A DNA stretch of 64,000 nucleotides, taken from NCBI GenBank assembly GCA_008921705.1, contig VFFE01006709.1, positions 236,002 to 300,001 of the forward strand, read 5' to 3'. Source of the stretch: Burhinus oedicnemus (taxonomy: Eukaryota; Chordata; Aves; Charadriiformes; Burhinidae). The notes beneath the pieces are model-generated. The model had not been told where the DNA came from and did no database searches. It was given only the letters and a program-made list of their open reading frames with translations. This document shows, in pieces, positions 49,531-60,735 of the stretch. The translations under genes were made by a program, and so were the position numbers. Every line of letters begins with the position of its first letter. The first letter of the stretch is position 1.

Positions 49531-52500
49531 TGCTGCTGTTCTGATTTTATAGCCTTTTCTATGCATTCACAGTGTTGCACAGGTGTAGAGCAGAGTCAGA
49601 TCCTATTTGCTTTCTTTCATTTATATCTTGTGGGGATGATTTTATGCTACTGTTGGTACAGCCCTAGTGGATTAAAAAAAAAAAAAAGTTGACTTTCTCT
49701 CTCACTTTCCCTTTTACCCTATCTTCAAATAAGTTATCTCACAATAAACAAGAAACAGATTAGACTTGCATTATTACGTGTTTCCATGGGCGTAATATAC
49801 ACCTTCATACCAGTGTGTTTCTTTGGCCGATGTAACTACAAAAAGCAACACGTGCTCACTAGAATGAAAAGGAGGGAATTTTCAGCCCAAAGCACAAAGG
49901 CGCATGTTCACCTTGAGCCTGCGATGGGAATTGTACCAAACAGTGAATTAACCAGGGAACTTTGGCAGTGTGGTATGAGTTAAAGTGAAGAAAAACATAT
50001 TCAAAATGAAACTTTGCATTAAATTATCTTGTATAAATGATACTGTCGGTGCTTATTGGAGAGATTACTTATCTTAATACGGGCAGTCGGGTGACAGTGA
50101 GCCTGTCCTAAGCCCAGACCAGTCACTGGGGTATACTCTGTGACAGTAACTATAGATCATGTCCCTTGCCCGCTGCTGCCGAAATATGCTCAAAGCTATT
50201 ACCAATACGTTGTAGTTTAGTGCTTTCCAAAACAACGTGTGTTCTAGCTCTCTGATGCAGAGTGGGAGAAGGTATCGAATGAAAACCTTTGCATCCCTGC
50301 AAACCAGCAGCCAGAGTGGTGTGGTGGTTAGCTTCTCTGACCTTCTGAGGAGGTGCCTGAGTGACCTAAGAAAGTAAAAATTTTTTATTTTACATTTCTG
50401 AAATTTTTTTTTTTTTTTTGGGGTGTGGATTTCCCTGTAGGCTGTTGAGCATCCCTGAGTTCCCGCAGAATCTCTCTGATTTAGGGACTAGGTAAAAAAG
50501 ACGGTAGGTGGTTGTTTGTTTCTGCTTTGTTTCAATTGTGTGTCTCAGGAAAACCCTCTACCATCACCTCCGTGTTACTTAAATGATCTGCATGTGTCAT
50601 GATTTGACCACATTTATGCTCTTCTCTGCCTTTTATGTTTTGCCTTTACTGAGAGGCAGTTCACTTGCCTAGGTTTTTTTCTTGACTTCATTAGTCTCTG
50701 TTCACATTAGTACCAAAATCCTGAACAGGTACATCATCCTGCAACATCCTTTCCCTTAAATAAAGATTGGAGCTTAATTATACAACTAAATAGAATTTTA
50801 TTTTCTAATATTACCTCCTCTTAATTTTAAGTCATGCTAGCATTTTTGTTTGTTTTATCTAACATAGGCAGTATGCTAAAGACTCTCCCAATGCACAAAT
50901 TAATTTGCAAAAACTGAGAATGCAGGAGGTTTGCTCAACTCCACTGTGCTTTTAAACACGTATCAGCTCGTTTATGCCATAAAAGAAACAAAGGGCCTTA
51001 AGTGGAATTCCTCAAATGTGTACAGCAGAAAGTGTTTTGTGAGTGTGAGGGAGTACAGAAACAAGGCAGAGCATTTCAAATTTGTGTACTGAAAGAAACT
51101 TAAAAAAATCCCACCCAAACCAACACAGGAGATGGAAACATATTTCCAGATTTTACAAAGGTTTAAAATGGGCTCTTTTTTCTTCTGTCAGTGGGACAGT
51201 CAGACTAATCTGTAGATAGCGTCTGTTTATCATTAATTGCTGTGGCTCTGCGATTCCTACCTCCCACTAGGGCTTCCATGAAAAATAAGATGCTCTTGGC
51301 CAAACAAAATTCTATGGGGGAGGAGGGGAAAAGTAAACAATTAGCAATGGGGTAGGGCACCAGTATTTAAAAAAAAAAAAGTAAACAGTGATGGAAAAGA
51401 ATGTCCTGAAATACTGTATAAGAGCAAATAATTTGTTGCAGCAGAAACTAATTAAAGACTATATAGTAGTCCCAATATTATAGATAGTTTTCAGAATGCC
51501 ATTTTAAATGGCAACATTGGTGAAATTAAGATGAAATTCCTCTTAGCGGCAGATGGAAAGAGCTGTCCTGTCTGACGGAGCCTGTCTGTCTTGTAGTAGA
51601 AGCAATCACCTACCCCACGTTTGCTGAGACAGGTCCGATTCCCTTGCTTCCTTACACATTGTCTTGCTTCTTTATGGCTTGTGCTTCTGAACTGTGAGCC
51701 TTAGCCATATTGCCGTATTTGGCTGAAAAACAGTTGAGATCAAACATGGTAGATGTTTTGATTATGTCAAAACAGTAATGACAGTTGATATGCTGTGACA
51801 CTGGTTTCTATACAATTGCATCTGTAGCATCAAGTGATCAAGCATATTATGATAAAAAGCCTTTCTGAATGGATTTTGTACAGTTGGCTGACACTTTTTT
51901 CCCATGTCTTTATCTGATTATTTTTTTCTTTTTAACACTGGATGAAAAAAAGAAGCTGGGTGAGAATAACTCTGATTTTTGTTTTAGTCATGTTTGAGTA
52001 TTAGGAAAAATACAGGGAATCAAATTCCTGAAAGAGATTGGCTGATACATGTTTTTTGGTTTTCCTTATATGTTATTTCACCAAGACTATGGGGAGATAC
52101 TTGGCCAAGTTCAATTGTTTAAAGCAGTCCCATAGAAGTGTAGCAGAGTTAAAGACACAGTGTGTTTTAAGCATTTCCAGTTATAGTGCAGTGACTGTAG
52201 CCTCTTCTTGGATGTCTAAAGTCTATTATAAATTGATTTTTCTCTTGTGTCTAGTAGCTTTAATGCTGAGCTAGTAGCATTGTCCTGAACTAAATCTAGT
52301 AAGAGAGAGTCTTAAGAGCCAGTCCTGCTTTCATACGCCTAGCCATTGTTCCTCTGCTTCCCTGCATATTACATCTATTCCCATTTACTGTAATGCCCCT
52401 ACATAACCATTAATAGCCTAGGGTCAAAATCTGGATTCTGGAAAATTCAGATTGACTCAAGCCATAAGCTATAAAGGGAAATAGTGTGCAAATGAAAGCT

Positions 52501-52714
52501 GTGTTTCTACCCTGTTCTATTTCATCCCTACAGCGCTTTTCATCAGCAAGCTTCAAAGCAAGTTGCAAATTTCTAGACAATTCCAGCTCATGTGTACATA
52601 GCGACATAAAGTAATGTGACCGAGATGGTGCCCGTTATCTATGATAGTGGTGGAAACAGACCACAGTTCTCTTGGCTCAGCTGTCTAGTTCAATAACAGT
52701 GGTTCCTTTGCATG
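49531..52714. other. Unique AT-rich sequence, no gene recognised
   Basis: The stretch includes an A-run at about 49674-49687 and a 16-T run at 50404-50419. No gene or repeat family was recognised. Confidence 0.5.
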
Positions 52715-53265
52715 GGCCTGGTGATGCTGGGTCAGACGAAGAGTTCACTCGCCTATTGTGCTATCCCTGACTGGCATTTCTGTGCATGTATGGAAACAAA
52801 AATTAAACTCTGTCCCCACCTGCCCAGCTTCCAACAATTTTCTGTTTAAATACTTACTGAGTGAGAGATACCATGTGGTTCTTTGTACTTCACAACTGCT
52901 GACGGACCAATTCTCCGTGAATTTCTTGTCTGCCCTTTTGAATCTATTTATGTATTTGGCTTTTCCACCATCCTGTGGCAGTGAGTTCCACCGTTTGTGT
53001 TGTCTGAAAAGTGCTTTCTTTGGTTTTAAACCAGGTCATGGGATAATTGCCTGAAGTGCCCCCTAGTCCTCGCTTTATGAGGAGAAAGTGAATAATTGCA
53101 GCCTGTGACTTCTCTACACCATTTTTACAGGCTTGTGCATGATCCAGCGAGATATCTCTGTGTTCTGCACTGATGAGTCCTCATCTTTTGTAGCTTCCCC
53201 TCTGATGGGGAAGCCGTTTCCTACCTCCGATTCACAAGGCCATGGTTGTCTATGCTTTTTTGTAC
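52715..53265 (-). mobile_element. Ancient CR1-family LINE fragment, - strand
   Basis: Read on the + strand the order is: 'ctgggtcagacgaagagttc' (like 'gggtcagaccaaaggtcc'), 'gcccttttgaatctattta', 'ggcttttccaccatcctgtg', 'gcagtgagttccaccgtttg', 'tgtctgaaaagtgctttc', 'gtgccccctagtcctcgctt', 'tatgaggagaaagtgaataa', then 'tcatcttttgtagc' and 'ggggaagccgtttccta'. This is the reverse complement of the 3' part of an old CR1-type LINE widespread in turtles, crocodilians and birds. The reading frame is wrecked. Its divergence is much greater than that of the CR1 at 23041-23867, so it is probably an insertion older than birds. Confidence 0.8.
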
Positions 53266-53715
53266 TATGTAAAGTAACCAAAGTGACTCCAAGTTCTACT
53301 TCTTGATTAGAAACAGCAAATTTAGAGCCCATTATTAGGAACATACAGTTTATGCTATTTTTTTCTTCATGTACGTTAATTTGTACTTCTCTACCATGTA
53401 ACTCAGGATTGTGAACTCTTTCCTGTCACTGTTCTCGGTTGGCTTTAGTTCTGGAAAATATTTATTTTGTTTATTTTGTTAATATGCTTGTCTGTAATGT
53501 GCAAACCTCACTGTTTTTCCCCTCACTGATACCATATTCAGCAGTGAAAGCCCCAACTGCTATCACAAGAAATTCCTCTACTTGTTATGAAATCTGGTCA
53601 CTTATACCTATTGTTTGTCCTTAATGTTGTATTATTTTCTCAGGAATTGGTATGGGAGAGTGCATTCTCTCTTAGCCTGTTGCCTTTGTTGCAAGGTTTG
53701 TTTAATAAGAAAAGC

Positions 53716-53782
53716 AAAACAAACAAAAACCTATGAAAAAAACCCCAATAACAAAAACCAACCCCCAAAAACCAACAAAAAA
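53716..53782. repeat. A/C-rich simple tract
   Basis: Units such as caaaacaaacaaaaacc and aaaaaaacccc; it explains the Lys/Asn/Pro-rich frame at 53615-53896. Confidence 0.85.
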
Positions 53783-55253
53783 ACTTCCTGGGAATTAAAA
53801 ATTGTATCTCCTGTAAGACCCTTGCACACATACTCATGTATCCTTAAAATCTCTAGGTTTTATCTTACATATTCCACAACGTATCACATTTATTAATAAT
53901 TTTTTATTCTTTATTATGGTTTACATAAATATAGTATGGAAGTCAGACTTACCAGCCTTTAAGTCATAATTTCTCTGATAGTTAAGTTGATGGCCTGTTA
54001 CTGAAGATCAATGCCCTTTTACTTCTTGGCTGAACTTGTATGGCACAGGACTCAGAAAAGTAAACTCTCCCACTCAACCTGGTCAATATACTTCGGCTTT
54101 GAAGGGTGGAAAAGTGGGTAGTGTCTCAAAGGTCCTGTCTTGCATTTAGTACCAAACTTCATGTTGACTTAGATCAAAAGCAGCAGTATTAGAACTGTCA
54201 AGCTGTTTCATCAAAGCCATTGATGTTATTACACGAAAACTTCTGTGATACAGAGGGCCTGATGTGTTCTTTTGTCAAAGATCCCCAAAATGAAGGTGGT
54301 TCTTGGAATAATTCTAAATGAAAGTAATACTTTTTTGCTGAAATGATTTTTGTTTAAGGGCAGGTAAGTTAGAAAGTTACAACATTGTGTCTGCTCACAT
54401 AATCATGAGAATGAAAAAATACCAGGGATGATAATAGAAGTGGAACACATGAAAAGAAATTATTTTTTTTTTTTTAACTGAAGAAGCAATTTGCTTTTGC
54501 TTGTCCTCCATTTGGCTGTAGATGAGAGGCATTGCTGAAAACGCTTCATTATTTGTTAGCTAGTAAAGCTTTTCTTTCATCAAATAACACTCACTTGATG
54601 GCGGAAAAAATATTTCCCTACTTTGAAGAAGACAGCAACATACTGTCATATGGCTTCAGAAAGTGACAGGGCTGACATAATGGGTTTTTTCTTTGTGTAA
54701 CTTACTTTCTCTAGCATGTAGCAGCATCTAAAACAAATAGTTCTGGTTTTGTATATGTAGACAAATTGAGTTCTTACTTGGATGCCAAATCAGAGGCAGC
54801 AATTTAGGGGTATTATCCAGAGGTGCTATGAATACGCAGAGTACATTGGTTTGGAGTGGTTTTGGAGGCTAGAGGAGCACGAGCACAGTGATTCTGGCAA
54901 GGGTGAGTGCAGGCATGGGGGAACAAGAAGTTCTGTAATGTGTAACTTGCAGTACGGCTGTTTATTACACTGGCCATAGCCAAGACACTTGCTTCAGTCA
55001 GATGCTAGTCAACCCTTTTTCTTGGCCATCCTCACTCTTTGTCCTTGTATTCGCATCTAATCAAAGTTTTATTCCAGCTTTGTAATGAGTTCATTAAGTT
55101 CCTGTTCTGGAACCTTACCCCTGTCAGCACATAACAGAAGTTGCACAATTAAAAATATTTACTAATGGGTGTGGAAGTGTAGAAGGATCTAAACATACCA
55201 GGCTTGACTTTCAAGAACTGACTAAGAAGGATGAAAGAACTATTTCTTTATTT

Positions 55254-55345
55254 AAAAAACCAAACCCCAAAAAAACTCAAAAAACACAGACAAACAAACA
55301 AAAACCAACAACCCAAACTCAATCGATCAACCAAAAAAAAAAAAA
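55254..55345. repeat. A/C-rich simple tract with A-run
   Basis: CAAA, CCAAA and AAAACC units end in an A-run of about 15 near 55333-55347. It resembles the other A/C tracts in the window. Confidence 0.85.
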
Positions 55346-57569
55346 AAATCCCTTGAGGTCTTCCTCTGACAAAAGCGCTTTTGGCGTTTGCTCAATAAGC
55401 GTTACACAAGATCGATACTCACTTTGCGTTGCACTCATGTTTTCTACCTGAAAATGTAGGGACATTGGAGATATGCAAGATAATCCTGAACTATCTAGCA
55501 TATTGTGGAATGCATCTTTTTTTGATCACTAGATTATTACAGAAAAATCAAACTGTTACGATAACCAAATTTCTCAGAAGTTTTCTTCTAAGGTTGTTTC
55601 TTGTTTTCCTCAGTGCTGGAATGTCTTAATTTGGTGACTTCTCCTAAATAGCTGTGCATACTTAGAGTCTATCTAGTCCAAACTAATTTTCAAGTTACAT
55701 CAGATAGTACAGATGTTACAGTACTTTGAGAATATTTTGTTCTCTTCACATGAAATTGTGTAGACATGAAAGAACTGTACTCATTTGTCTGCTATTGTTG
55801 CTATTTAAGAAAACTATTGATTTTTCTATCCCATGTAGGCCCAAGTAGGCCTGTGGTTCCACCTGGGTCTTGAAGGTAGCGATATTTTTCCAGAGGGCAC
55901 ACTTTGTAATGTCTGTGGCCATAGTGCAGGAGGGGCAGAAATTCTAAAATCCATCTGCAGCCGGGTCTTGACTTTCCAGATTGGGTAAATGAAGATTTAT
56001 CGTTACGGGGGGGGGGTGTGTGGGGGATAGTTTGAATAAGCAGAAGGAAAACAAAACAGTCCAACTAGAACAAAAAATGCCACTAACATTTGAATCAAAA
56101 ATAAGCAGGTCCCGTTATTGTGTATCCCTCAAGGAATTGCCTTCCTGAGGTGTCCTGCCCTGCTTCCCTTGTGAGTCTAGCCAGCTTCCTACAGAGGAAC
56201 AACCTTCTCTCCTTCCTCTTGGCTGGATCCCTGCTGAAGGCTTTCAGCTGGAAATCCTGGGGTGGTTGAAATTAATATACTCAACATGGCTAGTCATAGT
56301 ACCTAACGACTTTCTGCCTGAAACCAGCATGGCCTTAGTTTTGGATCTCATCTATTCAGGCAGGAGAGCACTACTCAGATCTCTGGAGGGGGCTTGCCTA
56401 GCCAAGATGAACACTTTTGCAGCTGACTGGAAAGATAAGCACATATGTACGTCAGAACGTGTGTATGGACATATGGATGTGATATGTATGTTAGCTGCCA
56501 GTGCAGAAAGTGAAATGTAGAGAGCAGTGTTCTCAGTTTTAGTTTTTCATGCAACAGATTTTGAGGGGGGAAAAAATGTATAAAATAACTCGATTTTTCA
56601 AAAACTAGTTTGATGAGTTAGCAGCAGTGGACTTGCTTAATTATTGTCAGTTTGGAAGTATCCCTATCCTGTGTTTTTAAGCATAGAAAAAATACTTTGA
56701 ATTCTGTCATGAAGTTCTGATTATATTAAACTTTTAGCTTTTAATTTAAAAAGAATGGGGGGGTTATGGCCGGCTGTTGTTTGTTTGTATATAGTAATAA
56801 TCTTTGACCTTTTCATCTATGTTATATTTGTTTTCACTGCTAGCTGAAGGGAGATTGTTTTAACAATTTTGTTCAAAGTGGCTGTATAAAAATTGCGGGA
56901 AAACTAATTCATGCCTAGAGGGTTTATGCCAATGTTAAGTGACAATTCCATCAATTTTCATTTTGTGCATTGAGGGAGGTAAGCTGGTTGTGCAAACTTC
57001 AGATCTCGCGTTGTTGAGTCTTTTTTTCCCTTTAGGCTTGAGCTCAAACGAAGGACAACTTTTGATCTCCCTGTTAAGAGTGGATACAAGCTTTTATTCC
57101 TCACTTCTCTTGAAGAATCACTGCTTCTCTACTACTCCCTTCTTTTTGATAGTGATAGTCTTTCCTCCTGCATTTAATTTAGCTAATGGCAGAATATGTC
57201 CTGATAAGTGGTGAAGACTGCTATTGACTGTTGGTTTTGACTCATTTCCTGAGAGGGTGAGCCTACGTCTTAGGTACTAGGGTTTTTGGGGGGGTTTTTG
57301 TTTTGTTTTTTTTTCTTCTCCTTTTAAACCAGCCAATTAACATGGAAGCTGTGTGGGAACTGGAACATCCATACTGTGGAAATTTTCATGTTTCCAACTA
57401 ATTTTTCTTTGCAAATCTGAGCTCAGGATGTCTGCCAAGAGGACTACCCCCTCGGGAGCTTGCCTGTGGGTGGGCTGGCTAGTCTTCTGTATCTGGTTTT
57501 CATTGAAAGATTTTTGACAGTGTCAGTTCCTGTAGAAATTTGTTTCTACAAATCAGCATTTTTCCATTG

Positions 57570-57605
<36 letters not shown>

Positions 57606-57612
57606 GAAAAAA
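57570..57612. repeat. A-rich homopolymer tract
   Basis: Twenty-two A residues (57570-57591) are followed by interrupted A-rich sequence. No retrocopy body was recognised next to it. Confidence 0.9.
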
Positions 57613-58855
57613 GTTTCTTGTTAAAATTTCTGATTATCTTTAATGAAAAACAAACGTAGAAGGGAAACTGAGGAATCTTCTGACCTCACCTGGCAATGTC
57701 CTCTAAATGTACAGTAGGAGAATAGCCTGTATCTAAATGGTCCAACTGGCAGGCTGTAAGCCTAGTGTTGCCTGCAAGCCTAATTTCTTTTGACCTGCCA
57801 AAGCAGATGACTAGAGAAAGTGCCTTCCTAGCCTTGCTTCAGGTTAGCAGGATATGTTCCAGTAGAAAAAAGTAGAAAAGAAGGAGTGGGAAGAGGTGAT
57901 TGAGTTCCCTTTTGCTCACCCAGATCACCAACTGCTGCATATAGCATTGGTCTTGGCAAGGCTTCTTGTGTGAAGTGGGGAAATAGTAGTGCCTGCTGTC
58001 ATTTTTTAAAATTTTTTTCTTCCCCTATCATCCTGTGGCGTGTAAGCAAAAAGTCAGTGCTGCTGGGGAGGGAATAGCTCTGCCTTTAGGAGCAGGTATG
58101 TGGCCTCAGGCTAGAGGTGTGTTCTTGAGTGTCCAGTTAGGCGGTTTTAAAATGGTGGAAGCTGGCAGTCCAGTCCTGCCTGTCCTCACCGCTCCTGTGT
58201 TGATGGGGCTATGAAATTCCTCATTCTTGCCATCACCCTATGGAGGTACCTTGGAACCAGCATTTGGGTCCACCACGAGAAAGACTGAGCCATCCTGTAG
58301 TTTCCTACTCCTAGTAGGAATGTCGTAGGTCACTTTTGCTCTCCTGCTGGAAGATAAAGCAAATAAGACAGCAAGGAGCTTTTACTTGTAAAGTTAAAAG
58401 ATACGAAGGTGGGAAGAAGTGATAATTTTTAAAACCAGTAATTTAAAATAAACTTTTGTATCCATCATGGTTAGCAGTACAAAGCGAACTAATAGAAATA
58501 GTTCCATTACCATTACATCTATCAAAAACATATTTGTATTTTTAATTAATCTTTTTACTTTTCAATTTTGGTCCATGTGTGTTTAAAAACACCCAGCACT
58601 GGACAAACAGTAACTGGACTTAATCTCTCCCCTTGCTTGTTAAATAAACGTAAATTGCCTGTTTCTTTGACTTCCACAGCCCTATAATAAATCACTAGCT
58701 TGTGAAGGATCAGATTCAATGTATTCTTCATCAATGAAATCTCCAAAAGTGCCCCAAAACATAATATATTTTCATGCTGTTGCACTTGGACCAAGTCAAG
58801 CCGTGCTGGTAAAGCTGTCTTTGGCTGAGCGCAAGCCTCATAATCCATAGGTTTT

Positions 58856-58892
58856 TCCTCTGCCAAGTCTAATGGGACTTGGGCACAGCATG
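58856..58892. repeat. Possible ancient amniote repeat remnant
   Basis: The segment 'ccaagtctaatgggacttgg' followed by 'gcacagc' resembles the 'gaagtcaatgggacttgggcac' motif of old amniote repeats. It is very short, so confidence is low. It lies inside a 136-codon - strand frame (58965-58555) that is not otherwise recognised. Confidence 0.3.
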
Positions 58893-59350
58893 AAAACATA
58901 CTGTTCCAGCATATGCCTGGCAGTAAGCAGGGAGCCCAGCTCCACAGGTCCCACCCAGTAAACATTCGGAGCAGATTGCAGCACCCTCTATCATTGTGTT
59001 AGTGAGAATCATCAGGAGCTCTCAAGAACTCATTAATTATATTTTTCTGAGCGTAGGGTTTTGGCATTTTGAGTACAGCTAATTACATGCAGATCTTAAT
59101 CTTATAGGTTTTTTTCTTGTAATTAATTATTTCTTCATTATCTTTAAACTATTTAACTAAGCAGTTTACATCCTGCTCTCCTCGCTACTTTAGCAGATGT
59201 CTTGAGAAAACAGATGTTTCTGTTTTCAAGAGAGGAGGCTCATCCTTTTTCTAGATGGAAGAAAGCTCTGCAGTTCCATGGGTAGCACTGAAAATGTAAG
59301 GGAGCAAACACATAGTCCTTTTGTGCTAAGCTAGAAAACTAACACTAATA
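58893..59350. other. Unique sequence, no gene recognised
   Basis: No known repeat or exon was recognised here. Confidence 0.4.
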
Positions 59351-59409
59351 CTATGACTGGAATATGTTTATAAAAATGCATATGTGTAAAATACATACTC
59401 CAGTCATAG
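59351..59409. repeat. 59-nt inverted-repeat hairpin
   Basis: Arms of 17 bases, ctatgactggaatatgt (59351-59367) and acatactccagtcatag (59393-59409), pair with a single A-C mismatch around a 25-base AT-rich loop. It sits at the start of an AT-rich simple region that continues to about 59453. It could be a short palindromic element or a hairpin RNA precursor on either strand. No known microRNA arm was recognised. Confidence 0.6.
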
Positions 59410-59453
59410 ATATATATGCATATATAAAAAATACATACATATAAATATATAAA
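59410..59453. repeat. AT-rich (TA/CATA) tract
   Basis: Short tatatatgcatatataa and acatacatataaatatata units form an AT-rich simple region directly after the hairpin. Confidence 0.75.
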
Positions 59454-59937
59454 ACTCCCATATACCTTGAGGTTTTTCGCCTGTTCTGAGTTCTTAAATA
59501 TTTTGACTAGTTTTTAAAAAAGATATGTAAACGTTTGTTAATCTTGTCTCACTGAAGCTGGTGGCAGGCTTGAGAGTTTGGAAACACTTCTGAATTGAGT
59601 AATTTGTTTGGAATCTTCAAGTGTTGTTTAGGTATAGTGTTAGACCCTGGGCCTGGGGAATTGGTCTGCTTGATACTGAAGGTGAAAGAGTTAACTTTTT
59701 AAGTAGATTTTCTCAAAAAAATATGTTGCCTACAAATCATTTCTGATCTCATTATTTAAAACTGCTTTTACTGATAAATTAGCTTCTGTGGCTAAAAGAT
59801 AACTTAGATTAGTCTTTAATAGATATTTGGAGATAATCTTTGTTAATTAGGATTTATTAGCCTTCAGCCAGACTCCAGTGTTTGATTAATCTAAGGTAAT
59901 TAAATTCTTTTAAATCTGTCGGACTAATCAGGAAGAG

Positions 59938-59990
59938 CAGTCCTATCTAAAGCTGTAGTTCTTCACGACTGAAATCAATGGAAAGTTAGC
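59938..59990. repeat. Possible ancient amniote repeat remnant
   Basis: The segment 'cgactgaaatcaatggaaag' followed by 'ttagcctgcctg' resembles the 'ctgaagtcaatggaagttttgcctg' motif of old amniote repeats. It is short and diverged, so confidence is low. Confidence 0.35.
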
Positions 59991-60291
59991 CTGCCTGTGG
60001 ATTTCTGGATTGAATCCCATAAATTGAAATTCACTTGTGTAGATTTTGCAATAGCAAAGGTATCAGGTGTCCCGTGATAAGTTCTGGTTCCTTTTGCCCT
60101 GTTTTGTGAGGCTATGGTAATACTATAGATTAGGCCAGTCGCTGATCTGACACGCGACAAAAACATTTTCATTAAAACCACCCTACCGCAATATGGAGTA
60201 AAGATTATCCAATTATGAAAACAAAGCAGCAGTTGAGTGCAGTGCGTTGGGCCACGATGAATCAGAAGCACGGGTATTTTCTTGTATTCCT

Positions 60292-60735
60292 CTATGAAAA
60301 AAAGCCCCAAAACTTTGACTGCTGTCTTCTGTCAAACGGAGGATCAAATGTACCCAAACACTGACAATACTCCCTTCTGGTGTATGTGTTGTATGTACAA
60401 TTTACAAGCTTGGGTCTTACCTGTAATTCAGGTTCCCAGCGGTACCAGGTACTCGTAACTCCTCCTTTGACCCCTAACTCAATAGGAATAATATGTTTAA
60501 ATGCCTTAGTAGCTATTGAATCTCCCTTTTGAATTTTACAGAAGTTTTGATGCTGCTGCTCCACAGTTTGCAATTTGAATGGGCTGTCTGAGGAGATAAA
60601 TTGCTCTACTTCTGGAGCTCGTATAGAATCTACAAGAAGTTCCTTTGCCCAATGTACGTATCTCAGGCGGGCTGTTCCAGGGGTTAGCGCTGTTAAGCTC
60701 TCTCTTTCTCTTTTCCCTTCTCTTTTGCAGGCCTT
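60292..60735 (-). CDS. Unidentified protein-like open frame with splice donor (candidate exon or decayed coding fragment)
   Basis: The - strand is open for about 147 codons, from just after a TGA at 60738-60736 down to a stop at 60294-60292. No ATG lies in the frame. The middle part has ordinary protein composition, with segments such as LRYVHWAKELLVDS, APEVEQFISSD, KAFKHIIPIELGVKGG and TSTWYRWEPELQ. Right after EPELQ the sequence reads CAG|GTAAGA, a consensus splice donor at 60421/60420, so 60421 to about 60735 could be an internal exon. The upstream side is weaker: it is purine-rich and shows no good acceptor in phase. I do not recognise the protein. Alternatives are an exon of an unidentified gene, a processed pseudogene, or decayed retroelement sequence. 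The frame and donor are seen directly; the coding status is inference. Confidence 0.3.
   Translation of the reverse strand, partial: KACKREGKRERESLTALTPGTARLRYVHWAKELLVDSIRAPEVEQFISSDSPFKLQTVEQQHQNFCKIQKGDSIATKAFKHIIPIELGVKGGVTSTWYRWEPELQVRPKLVNCTYNTYTRREYCQCLGTFDPPFDRRQQSKFWGFFS

Larger units (their letters stand above)
53266..58855. other. Unique AT-rich sequence, no gene recognised
   Basis: The stretch contains A/C-rich tracts (53716-53782, 55254-55345), a G-run near 56008-56014, a G/T tract (57281-57316) and an A22 run (57570-57591). No gene was recognised. Confidence 0.5.

Noticed and set aside
57570..57612. A22 run as the tail of a processed pseudogene
   Set aside because: No recognisable retrocopy body or target-site duplication lies upstream.
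58555..58965. 136-codon - strand frame as a gene
   Set aside because: No domain was recognised, and part of it overlaps a possible ancient repeat motif. No supporting splice signals were found.
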